Assembly (NCBI GenBank): GCA_023394965.1 | Contig: JAEWZX010000007.1 | Location: forward strand, 62,001 to 126,000 | DNA from: Pseudomonadota bacterium | Lineage (GTDB): Bacteria > Pseudomonadota > Alphaproteobacteria > Sphingomonadales > Sphingomonadaceae | DNA: 64,000 bases | Reading direction: 5' to 3' | Part shown: positions 52,982-61,921 of the stretch, in pieces | Layout: every line of letters begins with the position of its first letter | Position numbering within the stretch: position 1 is the first letter of the stretch | The notes under the pieces: model-generated | Seen by the model: only the letters and a program-made list of their open reading frames with translations | Database searches by the model: none | What the model was told of the DNA's origin: nothing | Translations under genes and position numbers: made by a program

Positions 52982-53013
52982 TGGCGGGCGGAACCTTCGC
53001 CCGCCAGTTCTTT
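52982..53013 (+). terminator. Intrinsic terminator of alkaline phosphatase gene
   Basis: TGGCGGGCG (52982-52990), GAACCTT loop, CGCCCGCCA (52998-53006): a perfect 9-bp stem followed by GTTCTTT. Confidence 0.8.
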
Positions 53014-53027
53014 CGGTCACGGACGAC

Positions 53028-53150
53028 GAACGCAAAAAACCCCCGCGCCGGGGGCATTGGCACGGGGGTTTCCTGTGAGCGTTCGTCACGCTTGGAACGA
53101 GATGAACCGGATCGAGGGGGTCAACAGGGGGGAAACCCGCCTCGTGTCGT
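53028..53150 (-). ncRNA. Candidate small RNA or lolA 3' UTR with strong terminator
   Basis: On the minus strand AAACCCCCG and CGGGGGTTT (53063-53071 and 53037-53045) form a 9-bp stem followed by a T run (53034-53039), a strong intrinsic terminator 175 bp past the lolA stop. The upstream stretch folds into a CGAGG-CCTCG hairpin whose loop is C-rich (TTTCCCCCCTG), like the anti-Shine-Dalgarno loops of alphaproteobacterial sRNAs. A loose promoter (TTAAAC, 17 nt, TAATCT) lies upstream. The terminator is well supported; an independent sRNA is not. Confidence 0.35.
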
Positions 53151-53245
53151 CTCGTGATCTAAAGATTAGGCCCCGCCCGCTTGCTGTTTAATGAACGCAA
53201 CGGGGCGGGATATCGCACACATCCCACCTTTCACCGCCCAAACGT

Positions 53246-53908
53246 TTATCCCGGACGACGGGACGATTGGCGCGGGTCGCGGAAGGTGAATGCGCTGTCA
53301 GCTACGGACACGCCATAACGCTGATTGGCGAGTCGCACGGTGGTCCGGTGATTCTGCGAATCGAGCGCCACCCAGTGGGTCAGCTTCAGGCCCCCCGGGG
53401 CAGACGAATCACGCGAGAAAATGAGAGTGATTACGCCGAATTCGGGGCGTTTGGGATCGCGGACCTCAACGCTCACCACATCGGGGTGGCTGGTGGGGAC
53501 CAGCTTGCCGAATTTCTTCACATCGCGGCTCGGGTCCAGCAGGGCGCCCAGCGGTGAATTGCTGATCGGCCAGCGCTGGACCTGATTGACCTCGTAATCG
53601 ATCATATACATCGACTTGCCGTTCGAAACGACGAGCATGGGGACGCTCTTTTCGTATTCGAACCGGATTTTGCCGGGGCGCTTCAACGTCATCACGCCGC
53701 GTACGGATTGGCCCGCACGGTCGGTCTGGACGAAATCGGCCTTCATCGTGGAGATCCCGCGCAAGGCGGCAACCGCCTTGTCGAGATCGCCAGCAGCGGC
53801 TTCTGCCGGGGCAGGGGCCAGAATGGCGGATGCGGGAAGCGCCGCAGCCAGCGATAAAGCCAGCGCGGCGCCAATCGACTTGTTCGTTTTAGAAGACAAG
53901 GTGCTCAT
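53246..53908 (-). CDS. lolA: Outer-membrane lipoprotein carrier protein LolA
   Basis: A 220-residue periplasmic chaperone carrying lipoproteins from LolCDE to the outer membrane. It has a signal peptide (IGAALALSLAAALPASAILA, cleavage near PAEAAAG). The LolA domain includes ISTMKADFVQTDRAGQSVRGV, LKRPGKIRFEYE, MYMIDYEVNQVQRWPI and the C-terminal YGVSVADSAFTFRDPR. I chose the ATG at 53908; its AGGAG is unusually close (1-2 nt), so the ATG at 53944 remains possible. Confidence 0.87.
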   Translation of the reverse strand: MSTLSSKTNKSIGAALALSLAAALPASAILAPAPAEAAAGDLDKAVAALRGISTMKADFVQTDRAGQSVRGVMTLKRPGKIRFEYEKSVPMLVVSNGKSMYMIDYEVNQVQRWPISNSPLGALLDPSRDVKKFGKLVPTSHPDVVSVEVRDPKRPEFGVITLIFSRDSSAPGGLKLTHWVALDSQNHRTTVRLANQRYGVSVADSAFTFRDPRQSSRRPG

Positions 53909-53983
53909 GCTCCTGTGTTTAGGGTTGGAGCATTGAACCATCACTGAACCCAGGGCGTTCCCGCGGTTCAGCTTGGCCGCGCA

Positions 53984-54151
53984 TTACTTGATCTTGGCTT
54001 CCTTGAACTCGACGTGCTTGCGCGCGACGGGATCGTACTTGCGGAAGGTGAACTTTTCCGTGTGGTTACGCGGATTCTTCTTCGTCACGTAATAGAAGCC
54101 CGTGCCCTCGGTCGAGACGAGCTTGATCTTGACGGTTGCGGGCTTCGCCAT
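53984..54151 (-). CDS. rpmG: 50S ribosomal protein L33
   Basis: A 55-residue protein beginning MAKPATVKIKLVSTEGTGF, continuing YYVTKKNPRNHTEKFTFRK and ending EFKEAKIK. This is the cysteine-free L33 form usual in proteobacteria. It sits in the large subunit near the E site. AGGAACACGCC precedes the ATG at 54151. It lies 75 bp upstream of lolA on the same strand and probably has its own promoter in the 130-bp gap to arfB. Confidence 0.95.
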   Translation of the reverse strand: MAKPATVKIKLVSTEGTGFYYVTKKNPRNHTEKFTFRKYDPVARKHVEFKEAKIK

Positions 54152-54281
54152 GGCGTGTTCCTAAAGATCTTTCTGATGAGCCGATGATGGCCGAAATAAT
54201 TAGGGCGGCGCGTCGAGCACCGCCGTCCGGCGCGGCCATTGGGTGATTCACGCCGGAAAGTCAAGCCTCGTGGCGAGGCTG

Positions 54282-54686
54282 CTACCAGTCGACCTTGCCC
54301 CGGTTGGCCTTCACCGCGCCCCGCACCTTCTTGGCTTTGAGGCGCTTTACCTTGCCGATTCGATTGACGCGGCTCTTGGCCCGTTTGCGCGGCGGGGTGA
54401 GCGCTTCGGACAGCAGGGCGAGCAGCCGTTCGCGCGCGGCCTCGCGATTCTGGTCCTGCGTGCGATATTCATTGGCGGTGAGGACGATTTCGCCACCCTT
54501 GGTCAGTTTGCTGCCCGCAATATCCTTCAGCCGTGCGAACGCTTCGGGCGGCATGCCCAGTTGGAAGACATCGACCCTCAGCTGGACGGCGGTGGCAACC
54601 TTGTTGACGTTCTGCCCGCCCGGGCCGGAGGAGGCGATGAATTTCTCCTCCGCAATTTCGAGAGCCTTGTCCGCTATGCGTCCCAT
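54282..54686 (-). CDS. arfB: Peptidyl-tRNA hydrolase ArfB (ribosome rescue)
   Basis: A 134-residue stand-alone release-factor-like protein. The GGQ motif lies in FIASSGPGGQNVNKVATAV (Gln at about 25). The C-terminal tail is strongly basic (PPRKRAKSRVNRIGKVKRLKA...), which in ArfB enters the empty mRNA channel of stalled ribosomes. Length matches E. coli YaeJ. It starts directly after the upstream pseudouridine synthase stop (TGA then ATG), so the two genes are coupled. Confidence 0.93.
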   Translation of the reverse strand: MGRIADKALEIAEEKFIASSGPGGQNVNKVATAVQLRVDVFQLGMPPEAFARLKDIAGSKLTKGGEIVLTANEYRTQDQNREAARERLLALLSEALTPPRKRAKSRVNRIGKVKRLKAKKVRGAVKANRGKVDW

Positions 54687-55349
54687 TCAGTCCTGGCCAT
54701 CGACGAAGCCGAGGGCGGTGAAGTCCTGCGGCAACGGGGCCGTGGCGCTCACCGGCGGCTTGCCGTCGCGCGGAATGGTGATGGCTGCAGCGTGCAGCAT
54801 GGTGCGGGGCGCGCCCTTGCCGTTGCCGTAGACCGGATCGCCCAGCAGCGGCATGCCCAGGCCAGCCTGGCAATGGACGCGGATCTGGTGGGTGCGGCCT
54901 GTTTCGGGCCGGAATTCCAGCAAGGCGCGGCCATCCCTTTCGCCCAGCATCCGCCAATGGGTGATCGACGGTTTGCCTTTCTTTGCCGCGATCATGCGCC
55001 AGCCTTTTTCGGCGCTGCTGATCTTGGACAGCGACAGTTCGATCGTGCCTTCCATGGTTGCGGGCACACCGGTCAGCACGCCGAGATAGCGTTTTTCGAC
55101 CAGGCGATCCTCGAAACTCTTCGCAAAACGCTTCAGCGCCTTGGGATTGCGTGCCAGCAGCAGGCAGCCGCTGGTATCGGTATCGATTCGATGAACCGGC
55201 ACGGGCGGGCGCTGGAAGCCGAGCTTCAGCTCTTCGAAATGGTCCTCCAGACTTGCCCCGCCGCGCCGTGGGCGCTCGATCGGAAGTCCGGCGAGCTTGT
55301 CGATAACCAGCGCTTCGCCGTCTTCGAACAGGATCGGGATCTGGGTCAT
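54687..55349 (-). CDS. RluA-family pseudouridine synthase
   Basis: A 220-residue RluA-type synthase. The catalytic Asp lies in PVHRIDTDTSGCLLLA, followed by FEDRLVEKRYLGVLTG, RTHQIRVHCQAGLGMPLLGDPVYG and a final LHAAAI motif. It has no S4 domain, so it is a short form modifying rRNA or tRNA uridines; the target is unclear. Overlaps the pabBC stop by 4 bp (ATGA). Confidence 0.9.
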   Translation of the reverse strand: MTQIPILFEDGEALVIDKLAGLPIERPRRGGASLEDHFEELKLGFQRPPVPVHRIDTDTSGCLLLARNPKALKRFAKSFEDRLVEKRYLGVLTGVPATMEGTIELSLSKISSAEKGWRMIAAKKGKPSITHWRMLGERDGRALLEFRPETGRTHQIRVHCQAGLGMPLLGDPVYGNGKGAPRTMLHAAAITIPRDGKPPVSATAPLPQDFTALGFVDGQD

Positions 55350-57157
55350 GTCTTGAGTTTCGCGTCCATCATCAGGCGCAGCGCATTGCCTAGGTAAAAG
55401 CCGTTTTCCAAGTCTTCTATGCGCAATTCGGCCTCTCGCGCCTTGCCCTGGTCCAGCATGGTCTGGCGAAAGACACCGGGAAGCAGGCCGAGGCGGGCAG
55501 GCGGGGTAAGCAGTACACCATCTTCGCCGCGCACGAAAATGCTGGTGACGCAGCCTTCGGTCAGCAGCCCATCCTCGCGCACGAACAAGGCCTCCTGCGC
55601 GCCATGGTCACGCGCCACACGCTGCGCATCCTCGTAAAAGCCACGGTCGGTCGTCTTGTGCCGCAGCCGCCAGTCGCCCGGATCGACCGGCAGGGGCAGG
55701 ACGATACACTGCGCCGGTTCCGGCCAGGCTTTGGGCACGTCGCTCGCTTCCAGCGATATTGCGCCGGATCGCGCTGCCAGAAGGCGGACCCTGCTCGGCT
55801 TTTCCAGCACGAAGCACAGCGCGTGCAACTGGTTGCGTGCTTCGTGGCGGTCGAAGGAAAAGCCCAGCTCCGCGGCGCTCGTTTTCATCCGCATCAGATG
55901 CGCTTCAAGGGCGTGAATGCCCGCCTCGGGGGCGAAGCGCATGGTTTCGATCAGGTCGAACTGCGCGGCCCGGTGCGCGCCGGATGACGTGCGCGCAAAT
56001 GCGCCCTTGAGCAGGGCCTCGCGCCATTCGGTACGGGCCTTGCTATCGGCGACGATCGCACCGCCCACACCGAGCACGGCCTTGCCGCGCCCGTTTTCGA
56101 TTTCGGTCAGGCGCAGGGTGCGGATCGCCACATTGAATGCTGCATCGCCATCCGCGCCGATCCGGCCGATGGCCCCGCAATAGGGGCCGCGCGGATCGCG
56201 TTCGACCGCGTCGATCAATTCCATCGCCCGGATTTTCGGCGCGCCGGTAATCGAACCGCATGGAAACAGTGCGCACACCAGATCGATCGCCGTTTCCCCC
56301 GGCTCCAGCCGGGCGTGCACGACGCTGACCATCTGGTGGAGTGTGGGATAGGTTTCGATTGCGAAGGGTTCGTCCACCCGCACGCTGCCCGCCTCTGCCA
56401 CGCGTGCCAGATCGTTGCGCATGAGATCGACGATCATCAGGTTTTCGGCCCTGTCCTTGACCGATCCTGCCAGTTCTTCGGCCAGTTCCCGGTCCGCGGT
56501 TTCGTCGCTGCCACGGGGGCGGGTGCCCTTCATCGGTTTGGCTTTTGCATCGCGGCCCTTGAGCGATACGAAAAGTTCGGGGCTCAGGCTGAGCAGCCAG
56601 TGCGACCCGTCGAAGATGACCCCGCCATACCCCGCCTGTGCCGCTGGACGCAGCGCGGCATAAAGCCCCAGCGGATCGCCGGTGAAATTGCCTGCCAGCG
56701 GAAAGGTCAGATTGGCCTGATAGATATCGCCCGCATGGATTGCTTCCTGCAGCTTGGCGAAGGCCTGGGCATAGCCGCCCGGTGAAAGCTGCGGTTCCAG
56801 CGGCCCGACACTGCCGTCACTTTTTGCCCGGGCGGCAAGCCATGCGGGCATATCGGCAGCGGCAATGCGGGTCGGCGTATCGAACAGCCCAAGCCAGACG
56901 AGCGGCCCGGCCCCGCCACTGCGCGCATTGGCAAGAGGGCGCAGCCTGTCTTCCAGAGCCAGCCCCGCTTCATAGGCGACATAGCCCGCCAGTTCGCCGC
57001 CGGCGCTGCGGGCCTGTTCGGCGGCCGCCAGCACCTCCGCAACCTGATCCGGCCGATGCGCGACGAAGACGTCTTTTGGATTTTCGAACAGCAAGCTATC
57101 TGCCGCGCCACGTTCGCGCGCATCGTCGAGCAAGACAAAGGGATGCCTATCCGCCAT
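55346..57157 (-). CDS. pabBC: Fused aminodeoxychorismate synthase I / aminodeoxychorismate lyase
   Basis: A 603-residue fusion for p-aminobenzoate, hence folate, synthesis. Residues ~1-370 are the chorismate-utilising PabB domain (KGTRPRGSDETADRELAEEL, ENLMIVDLMRNDLARVAEAGSV, FPCGSITGAPKIRAMELI). Residues ~390-603 are a PabC-like PLP enzyme of the aminotransferase IV fold with its Lys in HKTTDRGFYEDAQR and EGCVTSIFV. The product of the first half is the substrate of the second. First gene of the operon pabBC-rluA-arfB. Confidence 0.92.
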   Translation of the reverse strand: MADRHPFVLLDDARERGAADSLLFENPKDVFVAHRPDQVAEVLAAAEQARSAGGELAGYVAYEAGLALEDRLRPLANARSGGAGPLVWLGLFDTPTRIAAADMPAWLAARAKSDGSVGPLEPQLSPGGYAQAFAKLQEAIHAGDIYQANLTFPLAGNFTGDPLGLYAALRPAAQAGYGGVIFDGSHWLLSLSPELFVSLKGRDAKAKPMKGTRPRGSDETADRELAEELAGSVKDRAENLMIVDLMRNDLARVAEAGSVRVDEPFAIETYPTLHQMVSVVHARLEPGETAIDLVCALFPCGSITGAPKIRAMELIDAVERDPRGPYCGAIGRIGADGDAAFNVAIRTLRLTEIENGRGKAVLGVGGAIVADSKARTEWREALLKGAFARTSSGAHRAAQFDLIETMRFAPEAGIHALEAHLMRMKTSAAELGFSFDRHEARNQLHALCFVLEKPSRVRLLAARSGAISLEASDVPKAWPEPAQCIVLPLPVDPGDWRLRHKTTDRGFYEDAQRVARDHGAQEALFVREDGLLTEGCVTSIFVRGEDGVLLTPPARLGLLPGVFRQTMLDQGKAREAELRIEDLENGFYLGNALRLMMDAKLKT

Positions 57158-57266
57158 TAATGGCAGCCTTTACTGTCTGTTGCGCGCCTGTCGAGGGATT
57201 GCTTGACCGCGCCCACAAGCCTTTGCCACATCGCGAAGGACACAGCAGTATCTGGAGTGGGTGCGG

Positions 57267-58793
57267 ATGAGCGAAATTTTCCTCGGTTTGGGTGCGAATG
57301 GCGAGCGCCAGGTCCTGCGGCTGGATCAGGCCAATCGCCACGGGTTGATTGCAGGGGCTACCGGCACCGGCAAGACGGTGACCCTGCAGGGGCTGGCCGA
57401 AAGCTTTTCCGCAGCCGGGGTGCCGGTCTTCGTGGCCGATGTGAAAGGCGATCTGGCGGGCATATCCATGGCCGGATCGCCGCAGTTCAAGAATGCCGAC
57501 AAGCTGGAAAGCCGCGCCAGAGAACTGGGCATGGGCGATTATGCCTATGCCGACAATGCTGCGGTCTTCTGGGATCTGTACGGCGAGCAGGGCTTTCCGA
57601 TCCGCACCACCATTTCGGAAATGGGTCCGCTGCTGCTGTCCCGCCTGCTCGATCTCAACGACACGCAGGCAGGGGTGCTCAACATCATCTTCCGCTATGC
57701 CGATGAAAACGGGCTGCTCCTGCTCGACCTTGGCGATCTTCAGGCCATGCTCGCCCATGCCTATGACAACAGCAGCGAACTGTCGGGGAAATACGGCAAT
57801 GTCACCAAGCCCAGCGTCGGCGCGATCCAGCGGCAGTTGCTGAGTTTCGAAAGCCAGGGCGCTGATCTTTTCTTTGGCGAACCGGCGCTGGAGATCGACG
57901 ATTTCCTCAAGGTGGACGATCAGGGCCGCGGCGTCATCAATGTACTGGCCGCCGACAAGCTGATGCGCGGGCCCAAGCTGTATGCGACTTTCCTGCTGTG
58001 GCTGCTGGCGGAACTGTTCGAAAGCCTCCCCGAAGTGGGCGATCCGGACAAGCCCAAGCTGGTGTTCTTCTTCGACGAGGCGCACCTGTTGTTCGACGAT
58101 GCGCCGCAGGCGCTGGAAGACAAGGTCGAACAGGTCGTCCGCCTGATCCGGTCAAAGGGGGTGGGCGTCTATTTCGTCACGCAGAACCCCATCGACATCC
58201 CCGAAGAAATCGCCGGACAGCTGGGCAACCGGGTGCAGCATGCGCTGCGCGCCTTCACGCCGCGGGACAAGCGGGCGATCAAGGCCGCCGCCGAAACATT
58301 CCGCATCAATCCCGAACTCGATGTGGAGCAGGCGATTACGGAACTGAAGGTCGGCGAAGCGCTGGTTTCGACGCTCGACGCGGATGGCGCGCCTACGATC
58401 GTCCAGCGCACGCTGGTGAAGCCGCCGCATTCGCGCCTTGGCCCGGTCACCGCGAAAGAGCGCAAGATCGTCAATTCGGTCAGCACTCTCGATGGGAAAT
58501 ACGATGAGGCGATCAATCGGGAGAGTGCGGAAGAAGTGCTCGCCGCCAAGGCCGCCGATGCCGCTGCCACCGCTGCGGAGGTCGAAGAGGCCGGGCGCGA
58601 CGAAGTCGGTAAGCGCAGCCGTAAATCCACATCGCTGTGGGGCCGGGCGGGCAAGGCGGCTGCCACTGCCGCTGCGGGTTCGCTCAGCTCGCTCGCGGTG
58701 GCGACGGTGCTGGGCAAGAAATCCCGCGCCGATCCGCTGCGCACCGGCGCAACCGCCTTTGTGCGCAACATCATCGGCGGCTTGATGCGTTAG
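57267..58793 (+). CDS. HerA-like ATPase (YjgR/DUF853 family)
   Basis: A 508-residue P-loop ATPase of the FtsK/HerA superfamily. Walker A is LIAGATGTGKTVTLQGL (about 28-44), Walker B is KLVFFFDEAHLLFDD (about 270), the sensor is VYFVTQNPIDIPEEI and there is an arginine-finger region near QHALRAFTPRDKRAIK. Family members are annotated as helicases, but their function is unproven. The C-terminal ~90 residues are Ala-rich and basic. The ATG at 57267 has GGAG 9 nt upstream. Its stop overlaps the convergent kinase stop. Confidence 0.85.
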   Translation: MSEIFLGLGANGERQVLRLDQANRHGLIAGATGTGKTVTLQGLAESFSAAGVPVFVADVKGDLAGISMAGSPQFKNADKLESRARELGMGDYAYADNAAVFWDLYGEQGFPIRTTISEMGPLLLSRLLDLNDTQAGVLNIIFRYADENGLLLLDLGDLQAMLAHAYDNSSELSGKYGNVTKPSVGAIQRQLLSFESQGADLFFGEPALEIDDFLKVDDQGRGVINVLAADKLMRGPKLYATFLLWLLAELFESLPEVGDPDKPKLVFFFDEAHLLFDDAPQALEDKVEQVVRLIRSKGVGVYFVTQNPIDIPEEIAGQLGNRVQHALRAFTPRDKRAIKAAAETFRINPELDVEQAITELKVGEALVSTLDADGAPTIVQRTLVKPPHSRLGPVTAKERKIVNSVSTLDGKYDEAINRESAEEVLAAKAADAAATAAEVEEAGRDEVGKRSRKSTSLWGRAGKAAATAAAGSLSSLAVATVLGKKSRADPLRTGATAFVRNIIGGLMR

Positions 58794-60235
58794 ACCGGGA
58801 TACGGATTTCCGCCCGCAGCCCGCCTTCGGGCCGGTTCGACAGCACCAGCGTCCCGCCATGCTGTTCGGCCACGGCACGGGCCAGCGTCAGGCCAAGGCC
58901 AGCTCCGCCGGTTTCGCGATTGCGGCTGGCTTCCCCGCGGGTGAAGGGTTCGAGCATATCCTGAATGCGGTCTTCCGCAATGCCGGGGCCATCGTCGTCG
59001 ACCCGCAGGATGGCCAGATTGCCGTCGCGCGCTATGCCGACCCTTGCCGTCCCCGCATATCGCAGCGCATTGGTAATCAGATTGCGCAAACCGCGTTTGA
59101 GCCAGGTCAAATGTGCCGGCGCGACAATGCGGCCCTCCGTTTCGAGGGACACTGGTCGGTCCATATCTTCGAATTCTTCCACTACCGATGCGGCCAGCGC
59201 ACCCAGTTCGGTCCTCTCCGCCTTGGCGGTGCTGCGGCCAATACGCGCGAGTGAGAGGATTTCGTCCAGTGTCCGGGTGATATCCTCGATGCTCGCGGCC
59301 ATTTTATCGCGTGCGGCCTCGTCCTCGACGCTTTCGATCCGCACGCGCAGGGCGGCCAGGGGGGTCTTCAGATCGTGGCCGATGGCGCCAAGCATGACGT
59401 CTTTTTCATCCAGCATCGACCCGATCCGCGCCTGCATCGCATTATGCGCTTCGATAAGTCGGCGTATGTCCTGCGGGCCGGATACGGCGAGCGGTTCTTC
59501 GGCCATGCCAGCGCCGCCGAAGCGCCGCGTTCGCCGGGCCAGCGCGTCCAGCGGGCGGGTGATCCGGCGCAGGACGAAATAGAGCAGGCCGACAAGCACC
59601 AGGAACAGGATCAGCGTCTGAATGGCCAAGGTGCGCACAATGGCCCGGTCGCGCGGGGGAATGGGCAGGCGTGCCACCTGCCACGTGTCGCGGCCCGTCT
59701 GTTTCAGGCCCACCACCAGAAGATCGTATGGCCCTGCTTGCATGCGTTCGTAAATCCGCGGGCGGCGTTCGCCTGCGGCGCGCACGACCTCGTCATCCAG
59801 CAGCGGACGCTCGAAGACGACCAGTTCTTCCACCTCGACACCCTGGGCGGTCAGGATTCCGGCAAGGGCGGTTTCACGCCCGGCATCGCGCGTGACCCCG
59901 GCCACCAGCGGCGATCGGCCGGTTTCGCGATAACGGACATGGCGTGGCAGGCGGATGCGCCGCTCGCTGGCACCGGGAGGTGACAGGGAACGGGTCAGCC
60001 CGTCGCGTTCGTGGCGCTCGTGCCGCTCGTGCCGCTCGCCGCGTTCCGGGCGTTCCCGGTCGGCGCGGCGGGCACCTGCCAGCAATTGGAAGGCGGCCCC
60101 GTTCATGATGGCGAGTTCGCGCCTTTCGGATGCGGCGCGATAGAGCATGACGGCCGAAATGCCCTGCGCGATCAGCAGGGCCGCCGCCATCGCCAGCATC
60201 ACCTGGCCCAGCAGGCTCTGCGGGAAGCGGCGCAT
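58790..60235 (-). CDS. Sensor histidine kinase
   Basis: A 481-residue membrane kinase. TM1 is about 8-31, followed by a periplasmic region containing an Arg/Glu/His tandem repeat (GERHERHERHERDG), TM2 (IQTLILFLVLVGLLYFVL) and HAMP. The H-box is IGHDLKTPLAALRVRIESVED, the N-box NLITNALRYAG, G1 is DDGPGIAEDR and G2 GGAGLGLTLARAV. It pairs with the OmpR-type regulator whose stop overlaps its start by 1 bp. The signal is unknown. Confidence 0.93.
   Translation of the reverse strand: MRRFPQSLLGQVMLAMAAALLIAQGISAVMLYRAASERRELAIMNGAAFQLLAGARRADRERPERGERHERHERHERDGLTRSLSPPGASERRIRLPRHVRYRETGRSPLVAGVTRDAGRETALAGILTAQGVEVEELVVFERPLLDDEVVRAAGERRPRIYERMQAGPYDLLVVGLKQTGRDTWQVARLPIPPRDRAIVRTLAIQTLILFLVLVGLLYFVLRRITRPLDALARRTRRFGGAGMAEEPLAVSGPQDIRRLIEAHNAMQARIGSMLDEKDVMLGAIGHDLKTPLAALRVRIESVEDEAARDKMAASIEDITRTLDEILSLARIGRSTAKAERTELGALAASVVEEFEDMDRPVSLETEGRIVAPAHLTWLKRGLRNLITNALRYAGTARVGIARDGNLAILRVDDDGPGIAEDRIQDMLEPFTRGEASRNRETGGAGLGLTLARAVAEQHGGTLVLSNRPEGGLRAEIRIPV
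60011..60037. repeat. Three 9-bp tandem repeats in kinase sensor region
   Basis: GTGGCGCTC, GTGCCGCTC, GTGCCGCTC (60011-60037), flanked by degenerate copies, encode repeated Glu-Arg-His on the minus strand in the periplasmic domain. Copy number could vary without breaking the frame. Confidence 0.7.
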
Positions 60236-60972
60236 CAGTCTTCGTCCGTGCGGCGCACGCGCGCGACATCGGCGGCGAAGCGATAGCCACCGCCGCGCAC
60301 GGTCTGGACGAATTGCGGATCGCGGCTGTCGGCTTCGATCTTGCGCCGCAGGCGGCTGATCTGGTTGTCGACCGCCCGGTCGAACAGATGCGCTTCGCGG
60401 CCCTGCACCATGTCGAGCAGCCGGTCGCGGTCGAGCACCTGGCGCGGATGGTCGCAAAAGGCGCGCAGCATGCGGAATTCGGCGGTGGACAGCGGGACGA
60501 GAGCGCCCTCGGGATCGATCAGACGGTATTTGAGCGGGTCGAGCAGCCAGCCTTCGAATTGGTACAGCAGTTCATCGTCGGTCGGGGCTGCCGGCCGGTC
60601 GGCGCGGCGCAGGACCGAGCGGATCCGCGCCACCAGTTCGCGCGGTTCGAACGGTTTGGTGACATAATCGTCGGCACCGATTTCCAGCCCGATGATCCGG
60701 TCCATCGCTTCGCCTTTGGCGGTCAGCAGAATGGTCGGCAGGCTGCGGCTTTCGACCAGATGACGGCATAGCGAAAGCCCGTCTTCGCCCGGCATCATGA
60801 TGTCGAGCAGCACGAGATCGGGCGTGGCCCGGGCCAGTTTCGTCCGGGCGGCAGCGGCGCTTTCGGCCTCTTCCACCACGAACCCCTGGCGAACGAGATA
60901 TTCGGCCAGGGGTTCGCGCAGGCTGGCTTCGTCATCGACCAGCAGAAGAGTGGTGGGCGCGGGTTCGGTCAT
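60235..60972 (-). CDS. OmpR-family response regulator
   Basis: A 245-residue two-domain regulator. The receiver has acidic DDE near residue 13, phospho-acceptor Asp in LVLLDIMMPGEDG (about 56), Thr in ILLTAKGE and Lys in YVTKPFEPRELV. The winged-helix output domain spans about 140-235 (LSTAEFRMLRAFCDHP, LFDRAVDNQISRLRRKIE, VQTVRGGGYRF). It is encoded with the kinase at 58790; targets are unknown. Confidence 0.95.
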   Translation of the reverse strand: MTEPAPTTLLLVDDEASLREPLAEYLVRQGFVVEEAESAAAARTKLARATPDLVLLDIMMPGEDGLSLCRHLVESRSLPTILLTAKGEAMDRIIGLEIGADDYVTKPFEPRELVARIRSVLRRADRPAAPTDDELLYQFEGWLLDPLKYRLIDPEGALVPLSTAEFRMLRAFCDHPRQVLDRDRLLDMVQGREAHLFDRAVDNQISRLRRKIEADSRDPQFVQTVRGGGYRFAADVARVRRTDED

Positions 60973-61023
60973 CGTCTGTCCTTGCCCGCGACTAGCTGTT
61001 TCGGGGATGGAGTAGCAAGCGGC

Positions 61024-61719
61024 TTACTGGTTCTGCCGGGCTTCGCGCTTGGCTTTCCATTCGGCGCGCATGGCATCGCGGGCGGCCTGGCGTTCGGCCT
61101 GGGTGACCACGCCATCGCCATTGGTGTCCATGCGGGCGAAATGCGCTGCCTGCGCGGCGTCGAATTCGGCGCGGGTGATCGCCCCGTCGCCATCGGTGTC
61201 GGCCATGCGCATCATCATCATGCCGCCGCCCCGCTTGCCGTGGCCGCCGCGCATTCCGCGCTTGCCCTTGCCGCGATGGTCGCCGCGCGCTTCGCGCATC
61301 GCCGCCATTTCTTCGGCCGAGACGCCGCCCGAACCATCGGTGTCGAGTTTGGCGAAACGTTCCGCCATCCGGTCACCGCGGCGTTCGCTGCGGGCTGCGC
61401 GCCGTTCCTCGCGGCGCTGCTGGCGGGCGTCATGCGCAGCCTGCATTTCGGCCTGCGAGATTTCACCATCGCCATTGGTGTCCATTTTGGCGAACATCTG
61501 CTGGCGGCGCACGGCGCGGTCTTCGGCGTCGATCACGCCGTCGCCATTGGCATCCATGCGGGCGAACATCTTGTCGCCGCGGGCCTGCATATCGGCCAGT
61601 GTGAGATCGCCGCCGCGATCGGCAGCGGTGGCGGCGCGGTCCTGCTGCTGGGCGAGGGCGGCGGTGCCGGTCAGCGCCAGCGTGGCCGCCGAAAAGGCGA
61701 GAAAGGTCTTGGTGTTCAT
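61024..61719 (-). CDS. Exported five-EF-hand calcium-binding protein
   Basis: A 231-residue protein with signal peptide MNTKTFLAFSAATLALTGTAALAQ and five canonical EF-hand loops: DANGDGVIDAED, DTNGDGEISQAE, DTDGSGGVSAEE, DTDGDGAITRAE and DTNGDGVVTQAE. The third and fourth are split by a basic, Gly/Met-rich linker (HGKRGGGMMMMRM). It probably binds Ca2+ in the periplasm; whether it buffers or signals is unknown. It lies 51 bp upstream of the response regulator on the same strand, so a link to that system is possible. Confidence 0.9.
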   Translation of the reverse strand: MNTKTFLAFSAATLALTGTAALAQQQDRAATAADRGGDLTLADMQARGDKMFARMDANGDGVIDAEDRAVRRQQMFAKMDTNGDGEISQAEMQAAHDARQQRREERRAARSERRGDRMAERFAKLDTDGSGGVSAEEMAAMREARGDHRGKGKRGMRGGHGKRGGGMMMMRMADTDGDGAITRAEFDAAQAAHFARMDTNGDGVVTQAERQAARDAMRAEWKAKREARQNQ

Positions 61720-61921
61720 GGCATGTCTCCGAATATCTGGAGAACTGCGGCAGGCCAGGGGACGGAGGGGGAGAAACCTGAAAGCCCGCCGCAGCTCGTA
61801 TGCCCTGTCTAGCCCTGAATTGTCGCAGGAATATGCCGGATCTGCGCGAATTTGTATCGCTTTGTCGCGCCAGCGCAGTGCCGTTCACCCCAGGGAAAGT
61901 TGGCGGGCGAGGGAGGGACCG

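Noticed and set aside
60005..60045. Possible CRISPR-like repeat
   Set aside because: Units are 9 bp, directly adjacent with no spacers, and in frame inside a kinase gene.
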